Source of the DNA: Liolophura sinensis
Taxonomy: Eukaryota > Mollusca > Polyplacophora > Chitonida > Chitonidae
NCBI RefSeq assembly: GCF_032854445.1
Contig: NC_088295.1
Span: 91,383,805 to 91,447,804 of the forward strand
Length of the DNA stretch: 64,000 nucleotides
Direction of reading: 5' to 3'
Each line of letters starts with the position of its first letter. The first letter of the stretch is position 1. Positions 55,219-64,000 of the stretch are shown piece after piece. A program made the position numbers and the translations under genes. The notes beneath the pieces are model-generated. The model was not told the origin of the DNA and ran no database searches. It saw nothing but the letters and a program-made list of their open reading frames with translations.

Positions 55219-57112
55219 AACAGATGGGATTTCTGATTTCCATATGATCGGCTTTAAAGTCATAGCATGTGAACGGGAGAAACGAATGCCTTCTCTTGTT
55301 TGTTTAACCTGACCACATATAGCCGAAAATGGAATGCCTTATGTAGATAAATAATCCACTGGCTGATTAACATAATTTAGCAGAAGAAAATGAAGAATGA
55401 CGATTATTATTAATCAGTTAATGTCTGGCGGTTTTGCCACATTCAATTGGCCCCTGATCAATGATGGTGTAGGAATAATAATCTTGTTGATTTCAACAAT
55501 GTTCTCCGAACCGTTAGATTGTGTTCAAATAGAAAGTAATGTAAGGAGCTGAGAATTCCACACACAACATAAATCACTCTCACCGTAAACCGAAGACAAA
55601 CTGCCATTTTACTAGACAAAACAGGAGCCTAAGACAGCGGCATATCTGTCAGTTTTCAAACATCTCAAGGACAATCAAAAGTTTTGCAAATCAATAACAT
55701 AATTTGCGCTAACATCTCAAACACTCGTTATAAACACAGCATGTCGGTCTGATGATCAACAAAAGCTACTTCAATGTATAGGTTTTGGGAAGCTATCGGA
55801 AAAACATGTTCACTGTCAATATATTAAACGCAGTTTTCATTATTAACTTATCCGGCTTGCGCACTTGTTTGATGAGGAACTCAGAAGATGTCATCACAAG
55901 GGCTTCACGGAAATTAGAACCGCCTTCTTTAGAAACTGGATCCCGAGTCCAACAAGCCTGAGATTACCTTCTGGTGTTATCATCTTAAGCCGGAAGAAAA
56001 CATTTTTGTGTAATATATCGGCACTGGTGTCATCAATTCATGTGTCCATCGTACAATTATTAAGCACGACGGGAACACTTAATTGGAGTGCATGTCAGAT
56101 AAAAGACCCTTGAAAGCTGTCTAGGAAAATGGTTAAATTTGTATAGAATTTAGAATGTATTTCTGTTGAGACCCGGTAGTTATCAATGACGTCACGATTT
56201 TTTGCTTCGTATAGGTAAGATCGGGGAATGTATTTTTTTTTTTTTTTGCTTTCTATGTATATGGTTTTGACTACAAAAGTCTTTGTGTATTATGTGGCCA
56301 AAGCCTGGTGTGGCCAAAACCTGACCAGACGTTTTTGGTCACAATATGGCAAGAAAAGCCAATGGTTACTATCCAATGATTCAAATGCATTTTACTGGAT
56401 GGAAAAAATCTAAACAAAATAAACTGTTTACCGGGACAGTATTTCTAATATATACTTCATGGTAATGCTTTTGGGGGAACTCTGAGTAATTGTACCCAAT
56501 GTCTGCGAGTGTAAAAACTGTGGACGTCAAAACGTGGGTCCCTGATCCTGTTACAACCAACATAATTGAACACCCCACACATCGAAGTTGAAGTTGCAGG
56601 AGTGGTTTATGTGACATCTAAAGTTTAAAACCCCGCCTTAATCTCGCTCTGCACTTTTACGCGCAGCTTTTGGCGCAAAGTTATGTCGATAATGAAATTA
56701 GTGAAAGTGTAACAAATGAGTAGATTCTTAACTACAAAGTGAAAATACTAAAATGTTTTAAAACGATAAAAACATGCAACTCAGCTGAATCATAAATCAT
56801 TCACGAAAACAGACGACAGTGGTAAATTTCTAGTGCAGACACTAATCAGTATTCACGTCATCAATAAGGTCAGAGAGGTCATCAACATTGCAATAACTTT
56901 GTTTTAGTAAAGCGGACACAATATTAAGTACACAGGATAGACGAATGCGGTACGCCGATTTAATCTACAGCGAAAATACAAACCCAGGTGCCGATTTCAT
57001 AAAACTATTTCTAAAAAACGATTCCAGAACTTATTTTTGTGCCTTATCAAGTAAAATTCTGACCCCCTTATTCATTTCACCCTTTTATTGTCTAATTATT
57101 GTGATTAAATGT
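55219..57112. other. No supported gene
   Basis: AT-rich sequence with a poly-T run (56231-56248). Short open frames have no recognisable features. Confidence 0.4.
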
Positions 57113-57478
57113 GACTTTCCTGGATGCCACAAGTGGCTGCCCTGGGCGCCGCATTTGACTGTCCTGGGCGCCACATATGAAAGTCCAGGGTGACTGTCCA
57201 GATGCCGCACGTGACTGTTCTAGGTTTTACATGTGACTGTCCTGGGTGCCACATGTCACTGTCTTGGGTGCCACATGTGACTACCATACATTCTTCATGT
57301 GAGTGGGTACCAACTTTGACTGCCCTGGATGCCACATTTGAATGTCCTTGTTTTTACATCTGACTTCCTGGATTTTACATGTGACTGTTCTTGTGCCATA
57401 TGCGACTGTCCTAGGGTTTACATGTGGCTGTCCTGGGTGCTACATTTGACTGCCCTGGATGCTTGATGTGAATGTTAG
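57113..57478. repeat. Degenerate 22-bp minisatellite, left block
   Basis: Diverged copies of GACTGTCCTGGGTGCCACATGT, about 16 units, with GGTTTTACATGT variants. The same unit reappears at 58004-58190. Confidence 0.85.
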
Positions 57479-57539
57479 CTGCAATTTATTAGACTTCACT
57501 GGTCTAGAATTACTCAAACTGCTCCAGCAGAGACCAGGC

Positions 57540-57915
57540 CTAGGGGATACTTAGTCCACCAGCAAGGACTCCGCCTCAGATATAATTAGACCACCCGCAG
57601 GGACCAGGCCTCGGGGATACTTAGTCCATCAGCAGGGACTCCGCCTCAGATATAATTAGACCACCCGCAGGGACCAGGCCTCGGGCATACTTAGTCCATC
57701 AGCAGAGACCAGGCCTCGGGGATACTTAGTCCACCAGCAGGGACCAGGCCTCCGTGACACTTATTCCACCAGCAGAGACAAGGCCTCGGCGATACATAGT
57801 CCACCAGCAGAGACCAGGCCTCGGGGATACTTATTCCACCAGCAGAGACAAGGCCTCGCGATACATAGTCCACCAGCAGGGACCAGGCCTCGGGGATACT
57901 TTGTCCACCAGCAGA
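57540..57915. repeat. 35-bp minisatellite, about 10 copies
   Basis: The unit is CCACCAGCAGGGACCAGGCC plus TCGGGGATACTTAGT. The left part has a 69-70 bp compound unit with GGACTCCGCCTCAGATATAA. The array lies between two blocks of the 22-bp minisatellite. Confidence 0.9.
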
Positions 57916-58003
57916 ATCCTGGTTTATGCACTGATATAATATAATTAAAGGACGTACAGCTTAGAGATTAAGACCAGAGCGGCGACGACAATGTGTCTGT
58001 CTG

Positions 58004-58190
58004 TCTGTGACTGTCCTGGGTACCACATTTGACAGTCCTTTGTGCCACATTTGACTTGGGTGCTATGTGACTGACCTGGGTGCCACATGCGACTGTCCTG
58101 GGTACCACATTTGACTGTCCTAGGTTTTACGTGACTGTCCTGTGTGCTTCATGTGACTGTCCTGGGTGTCACACGCGACTGCCATGCGAT
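58004..58190. repeat. Degenerate 22-bp minisatellite, right block
   Basis: GACTGTCCTGGGTACCACAT-like units, about 8, same family and orientation as the block at 57113-57478. Confidence 0.85.
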
Positions 58191-58440
58191 AGCGAAAGAG
58201 GCCGAAAAGCCGATCGATGTAGCCTGTGTAGTTGTTGTTTCGCCACTAATTTCTATCGAGCCTTATTTATTTATTACAGCCACATCCCATGCTGTTTCGA
58301 ATATGATTGGACCATGAATCATGCATATTTATGAAGGAAAGTTCAGGGTTTAGACGACTTCATGTGGCTCAGTAAATCAAGTTGGATGATGTCGAACATC
58401 GCCAGCTTGATTAAGTAAAGATGGCATGTAGAGCCGGAGC

Positions 58441-58648
58441 GTTTTACGTCGTATCGGTACTTATACGTATATTTTATTATACGACGGCGGCCCAGCATTA
58501 TGGTGGGAAGGCGGAATCCGGGCAGAGGTCGAGTGAAAACTCACTACAATCCGCAGGATGCCAGTAGGCCTTTCCACGTACCTCCACGGATGAAGCCAGC
58601 ATGAGCTGGACGTGAATTCACAGCGATCACACTGGTCTAACGCCAGAC
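58441..58648 (-). mobile_element. SINE, diverged, tail missing
   Basis: The plus strand shows GTTTTACGTCGTATCGGTAC, TATACGACGGCGGCCCAGCA, CCAGTAGGCCTTTCCACGTA and the box-B region TGGACGTGAATTCACAGCG. It is closer to full length than most copies but lacks the A/T-rich tail. Confidence 0.8.
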
Positions 58649-61438
58649 CACAAAGTCCATTTGTTGTTTTAGTGGTATTTAGACCTGTAAATGAATTTGA
58701 TAGTAGTAATTCTTGCAATAATGATGGCAATCTTGGGAGTTTTGTCTGTGAAATGTGAAAAATTTGGTATGGTAAAATTTTGTTGGAACATACAAGATAA
58801 TTGTATGAACCAATTCTGTGTTTCTGCTGACTTTTCTGAAGGTGCCCACAGTAACGTCAAGATTGCCGAATCATCAGAATGGAGTCTAACCAAGTAACGT
58901 GTAACTAGACACAACGCCACAACTAACTACAGATAACGCCAGGACTAATCACAAACAACATGACTAATTAAAACTGGACAGAAAACAACAGTTGTGGAAA
59001 TGACACTTCGGCACATTACCAACGTAAACATTAATAGGCTTCAATTTTATCGATAGAAATGGGTTTAATGATAATTCATTCCGCTCGAGGACTTAACCAG
59101 CCTCCATTTTACTACCGTTGTCATATATATAGGGCCTATATATGAGGCTGTACAACTTAAGGCGATGACGGGGCTAGTCGCCAAAGAAGTAGGGTGTGTA
59201 CCTGCAAAGCTGTAGTACTCAAACTCATCTGAGAAGACCATAAGCGACCGTGTACCTGGAAGGATGCACTGATCAAACTCACAATAAGATGACAAAGTTG
59301 CCGACGGCCGGCATGTGACGTGCGTACCTGTAAAGCTGTAGATGTGAAACTCAGAAGACAACAATATGGGCTGAGAAGAAGCGTCTGCACAGACCGCTAC
59401 ATGTCAAGCTGCAATGATCAACTTCACACGACGATCAACTTCACAAGACGATCAACTTAGAAAGACGACAAGGTGCCCGGAGATGTGCCATGCGCACTGT
59501 CAAGCTTTCAGCGGCTAAACTGGTCCGAGTTTCCTGACTAGAACTTACAGCAGACGCTGTTATAAACCTAACGGCATGCTAAATGTGCTGAATATCGCAC
59601 TATAGTAAAACAGACAATATAACAAACGAAATCCTCGATATTTTAGAAAAGGTTTACGCAATGGGTTTTATATTCTGCTTTGGTACAAATATGATTCTGA
59701 ACCTAACCTGCTTTGTAGCTGACGCAGGAGCTCAGTGATACAGGTACTGCTAACACCAGTATTGTTTTACATTTCCGTGATTCTTCATGAATTCTTCTTT
59801 AAACGAAATAATAACTGTTGAGAGAGATCACAAATATTTTTGACTTATTTGAAGCCGATAACGACAACACACACTCTTACGACACTTCACGTACACCTTC
59901 ATACACATGTGACGTGGGGCCGAAAATCTCTGGTAACCTAAACCTGAAGAACGAGAGGAAGCAAGAGAAGTAGTAGCTGGTATTAACTGTGCTTCAAACA
60001 GTCAAGAAAAGAACAAGAAAGTGAAAGTAAAAGGCAAATGGAGCCTGTTGGCGATGATACTTTGGTTAGAGTTTAGCACGTGTGTGACGACGCCATATCG
60101 AAGTGACTGAATGTAAATTGGACAGTTGATTTTCATTGGAATGGGCCTCTATGGAGAGAACAAAACAGAGCAAAGCTCCTCTTTCTTTATTCTGAATATT
60201 TTTTTCTATATTTCTTATAAAACGAATTAGGAGCTAATTACTATGTTTTTATGGTGTTTGACTCCGATGTACAATAATAAAAAAAATGTCTGTGTAAATG
60301 TGGTGCCCCATTCTCTGCTCACAGAGAGCACCATAATAATGTCCCGTGGAATGTGAATTCTTATGCATTGCTTTCAGTTCGCCATTATCGCTGTCCAAAA
60401 TAGCATTGAACACCATGCTATGAAGATGCTGGTGAAGATAGAGGAATAGCTGTGATGTTCTGGTCTCCATGGGCATGTTCCCGTGCTGTCATTGGTGGAA
60501 CACGGCCTAGAAGGACAGCCACTCGACGGTGTGGGATTCTGTCAGCATCAGGTGAAGATGTGTTAGCCTGGCGGACTAAAATATATAGAGCATGTGAGTT
60601 ACTGCATTTTGTTTCCATGATGATCATTGATCCTTAGAAGACCTGTCCGCATGCGCACAGTACAATTTCCGCCGGCCATATACAACACAGAAATTAAATC
60701 TGTGACACTTGCCAGGACGAAGCAGAGGGCTTCTACGGAAAAAGTGAACAGTAATATACGTACCTTGTGACATTTGGAAAATCTTGAAAGTTATCTACCT
60801 TAGAGCCATTCTTCCAAAATTCAGGTTCATGTCTGGACAAGAACACACGTCTTACGCCTCATAATGTTAATTTAGATCAGGTAGAAACCAAAACTTTGAG
60901 CACAGTTACATGTCTAAATGATCACATCATGCAATGGATATTCAATCAATGATTCTGGCTTAACGTCACATCGGCAATATTTACTAGTTTGTCCTCGCTC
61001 ATGCATCATACTGGGTTCGTCCATGAGAGATACATTTGCACTATATTTTGAACACAGAAAATCCCCGTGTTTTTTTTTTTAGTTGATGTGCACTAAAAAT
61101 GCACTTAGTCTTTGATTCGGAGAAATAACAACCTTACTATATTGTTCCTGAGCTTTTTAAATGACATAGATCTTATGATCCGAAGCATTAAGCGCATGTT
61201 TGTAATGAGATACGGAAACATATTCCACTGAGGTACAGGTACATCTAATGCCTCTGAGTTCAAATCATGATGGCGAGTTGTTTGCGATCAGTACAAATGT
61301 AGGAAACACTCATTTTACTACTGGTAAGCTACTAGTAGATATGATGAGTAAGCAGGTAGTAACAAACAAACATAGAATTTCATACATGCGACCTGCATGA
61401 GAAATCCCATTAGGCTGTTTTTTTGTCGCGCGACTTAC
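58649..61438. other. Probable intron/intergenic DNA left of the GH31-like exon
   Basis: No last GH31 exon could be recognised here, although one is expected to the left on the minus strand. Degenerate repeats occupy 59190-59460 (GTACCTGYAAAGCTGTAG, and GATCAACTTCACAAGAC three times in tandem at 59416-59465). A minus-strand frame at 60476-60249 follows an acceptor-like pyrimidine stretch, but I do not recognise it. Confidence 0.35.
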
Positions 61439-61588
61439 CTTTGTGCACGGCGAATATTCAACTCCCGATGAGTGTTGTTCCCTGCCGTTCAGAAGTACTT
61501 TTCTTGGTGGTAGTAACAGGCCATACAGGTCCACTGTTTCCAGGAAAAGGTTGTCAGCTTCACGGTAGTTATTATGTAATACCTGTAT
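61439..61588 (-). CDS. GH31 alpha-glucosidase-like gene, C-terminal exon (partial gene)
   Basis: This is a 150-bp exon with both junctions in phase 0: acceptor ...GGCTTTGCAG before 61588 and donor GTAAGT after 61439. It encodes 50 residues (IQVLHNNYREADNLFLETVD, then PPRKVLLNG and GVEYSPCTK). The run of strands with NNY near the start, a hydrophobic I/V-D-L-Y-G segment, VLLNG and a Y-SP-TK end matches the distal C-terminal beta domain of family GH31 enzymes. That family covers lysosomal acid alpha-glucosidase, maltase-glucoamylase and sucrase-isomaltase, which hydrolyse terminal alpha-glucosyl bonds. The catalytic domain is not in the window. Upstream exons should lie to the right, beyond the 29-bp array; the final exon should lie to the left and was not found. 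Confidence 0.62.
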
Positions 61589-62185
61589 CTGCAAAGCCTC
61601 CTGACGAGCGATGAAATGATAATGTAAAATACAAGGTATGTTGTGATGAATATACGTACAAATAGTTTCACAATACTTCACATGGATCATCTCCAATGGA
61701 AATGACACCAGTACTTGGAGAGGAGTGGAAATTCTCCGTTCCGTGTCTGACAAAAGAATCAAAATCATACTTCTTGTATATACATACTGCATTGTTGTAA
61801 ACTAAATGTAGTTATATTATAAAACTGTATCAACAGTTCGTAATGGTCTTTACCTTTGTTCTCTTTAAAACAAACAATGCGAAACAACCATGGACCATGG
61901 GTCTACATGGAAGGTCTATGTTATACACACAATTATTTTGTACTTGTACTATTATGAAGAACGCACTTACTGCCTTCACTGTAAAATCAAGCTGCAGGTA
62001 TGCGCCATCTTCGTAGGTACCTGTTCATATGTAGAAATATATGTACATACAGTCACATTATAGTCTCCGTAAGTTAGTCGAATGTGCTGTCTGCAGTTAT
62101 GGCTTTCAGAATGTTTCTCATATTACACTTCACAATGTAACATTGCACTATGGAAACTACAACAGATCTTCCATAACCTGCCCGG
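61589..62185. other. Intron-like DNA right of the GH31-like exon
   Basis: AT-rich, without a recognisable further exon. A good acceptor-like site (TTGATTCTTTTGTCAG, minus strand, about 61765-61750) is present, but the sequence after it does not fit the preceding GH31 region. Confidence 0.35.
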
Positions 62186-63984
62186 TATTCAATGGTATGA
62201 CTACAGAACAGTGCTATTCAATGGTCTGACTACAGAACAGTGCTATTCAATGGTATGACTACAGAACAGTGCTATTCATTGGTATCACTACAGAACAGTG
62301 CTATTCAATGGTATGACTACAGAACCATGCTATTCAATGGTATGACTACAGAACAGTGTTATTCAATGGTATGACTACAGAACAGTGCTAGTCAATGGTA
62401 TGACTACAGAACAGTGCTATTCAATGGTATGACTACAAAACAGTGCTAGTCAATGGTATGACTACAGAACAGTGCTATTCTATGGTATGACTACAGAACA
62501 GTGCTAGTCAATGGTATGACTACAGAACAGTGCTATTCAATGGTATGACTACAGAACAGTGCTATTCAATGGTATGACTACAGAAAAGTGCTATTCAATG
62601 GTATGACTACAGAACAGTGCTATTCAATGGTATGACTACAGAACAGTGCTATTCAATAGTATGACTACAGAAAAGTGCTATTCAATGGTATGACTACAGA
62701 ACAGTGCTATTCAATGGTATGGCTACAGAACAGTGCTATTCAATGGTATGACTACAGAACAGTGCTATTCAATGGTATGACTACAGAACAGTGCTATTCA
62801 GTGGTATGACTACAGAACAGTGTTATTCAATGGTATGACTACAGAACAGTGCTAGTCAATGGTATGGCTACAGAACAGTGCTATTCAATGGTATGACTAC
62901 AGAACAGTGCTATTCAATGGTATGGCTACAGAACAGTGCTAGTCAGTGGTATGACTACAGAACAGTGCTATTCAATGGTATGACTACAGAACAGTGCTAT
63001 TCAATGGTATGACCACAGAACAGTGCTATTCAATGGTATGACTACAGAGCTGTGCTACTCAATGGTATGACTACAGGACAGTGCTATTCATTGGTATGAC
63101 TACAGAACAGTGCTATTCAATGGTATGACTACAGAACCATGCTATTCAATGGTATGACTACAGAACAGTGCTATTCAATGGTATGACTACAGAACAGTGC
63201 TACTCAATGGTATGACTACAGAACAGTGCTACTCAATGGTATGACTACAGAACAGTGCTATTCAATGGTATGACTACAGAACAGTGCTATTCAATGGTAT
63301 AACTACAGAACCATGCTATTCAATGGTATGACTACAGAACAGTGCTATTCAATTGTATGACTACATGACAGTGCTATTCATTGGTATCAGTACAGAGCTG
63401 TGCTATTCAATGGTATGACTACAGAACAGTGCTATTCAATGGTATGACTACAGAACAGTGCTATTCAATGGTATAACTACAGAACCATGCTATTCAATGG
63501 CATGACTACAGAACAGTGCTATTCAATGGTATGACTACAGAACGGTGCTATTCAATGGTATGACTACAGAACAGTGCTATTCAATGGTATGACTACAGAA
63601 CAGTGCTATTCAATGGTATGACTACAGAACAGTGTTATTCAATGGTATGACTACAGAACAGTGCTATTCAATGGTATGACTACAGAACAGTGCTATTCAA
63701 TTGTATGACTACATGACAGTGCTATTCATTGGTATCAGTACAAAGCTGTGCTATTCAATGGTATGACTACAGAACAGTGCTATTCAATGGTATGACTACA
63801 GAACAGTGCTATTCAATGGTATAACTACAGAACCATGCTATTCAATGGCATGACTACAGAACAGTGCTATTCAATGGTATGACTACAAAACAGTGCTATT
63901 CAATAGTATGACTACAGAACCATGTTATTCGATGGTATGACTACAGAACAGTGCTAGGCAATGGTATGACTGCAGAACAGTGCT
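62186..63984. repeat. 29-bp minisatellite, about 62 copies, 1.8 kb
   Basis: The unit GCTATTCAATGGTATGACTA plus CAGAACAGT is highly uniform. Recurrent variants (AACCATGC, TAACTAC, TTGTATGACTACATGACAGT, TGGTATCAGTACAGAGCTGT) recur as sets, for example near 63340-63500 and 63690-63850, showing multi-unit duplication. It runs to within 16 bp of the window's end. The period is not a multiple of three, and stop codons occur in the frames. Confidence 0.96.
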
Positions 63985-64000
63985 AATTCCGTCCTAATTT

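Noticed and set aside
60249-60627. Two adjacent minus-strand frames after acceptor-like sites, possible last exons of the GH31-like gene
   Set aside because: The translations do not resemble the terminal beta strand expected of that family, and no matching phase could be shown.
61660-61770. Upstream exon of the GH31-like gene after TTGATTCTTTTGTCAG
   Set aside because: The splice site looks good, but no frame gives the conserved region expected before the recognised exon.

Overview
The window is animal nuclear DNA, most likely from a lophotrochozoan and probably a mollusc. The evidence is split genes with GT-AG introns, a family-A GPCR, a claudin-type membrane gene, and at least fifteen copies of one tRNA-derived SINE with an (ATAA)n tail of a kind familiar from mollusc genomes. 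Genus and species cannot be fixed from the sequence. Cellular coding DNA is sparse; most of the window is introns, minisatellites and decayed mobile elements.

Region 1 (1-15.8 kb): a minus-strand, three-coding-exon claudin/PMP22-like gene. Its exons (14897-14693, 7063-6920, 1909-1719) join in frame through two phase-1 introns to give 179 aa. The two introns, about 7.6 and 5.0 kb, hold three minisatellites (57-, 70- and 30-bp units), several SINEs and a 106-bp near-perfect hairpin. A candidate noncoding first exon with an NRF1-like promoter motif lies near 15.62-15.76 kb.

Region 2 (15.8-34.1 kb): a pile of mobile DNA. It contains a SINE with a 13-bp target duplication (18.4 kb) and a decayed LTR retrotransposon with two ~225-bp LTRs (18.72-22.06 kb). 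A long inverted repeat follows (22.2-23.1 kb). Next is a broken Polinton/Maverick, with packaging ATPase, capsid-type genes on the plus strand (23.8-26.5 kb) and a family-B DNA polymerase on the minus strand (30.2-26.8 kb). A foreign reverse-transcriptase fragment is inserted into the polymerase gene (28.2-29.26 kb). A second minor-capsid-like fragment lies at 32.1-32.7 kb.

Region 3 (35.5-40.2 kb): a nearly full-length but frameshifted non-LTR retrotransposon of the RNase-H-bearing I/Jockey group on the minus strand (zinc-knuckle ORF1, endonuclease, RT, RNase H). A GIY-YIG/Penelope-like remnant and a full-length SINE with target duplications follow at 44.4-45.1 kb.

Region 4 (46.6-49.0 kb): a single-exon family-A GPCR on the plus strand. 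The frame is broken by two compensating single-base shifts around TM4. The C-terminal tail region contains a 66-bp (22-residue) repeat array.

Region 5 (49-64 kb): largely non-coding, with minisatellites of 28, 25, 22, 35 and 29 bp, several SINEs, and one exon (61588-61439, minus) that looks like the C-terminal part of a GH31 alpha-glucosidase. The window ends inside the 29-bp array, so the rest of that gene probably lies beyond the right edge.

The cellular genes do not form a pathway together. They are separate loci embedded in repeat-rich DNA.
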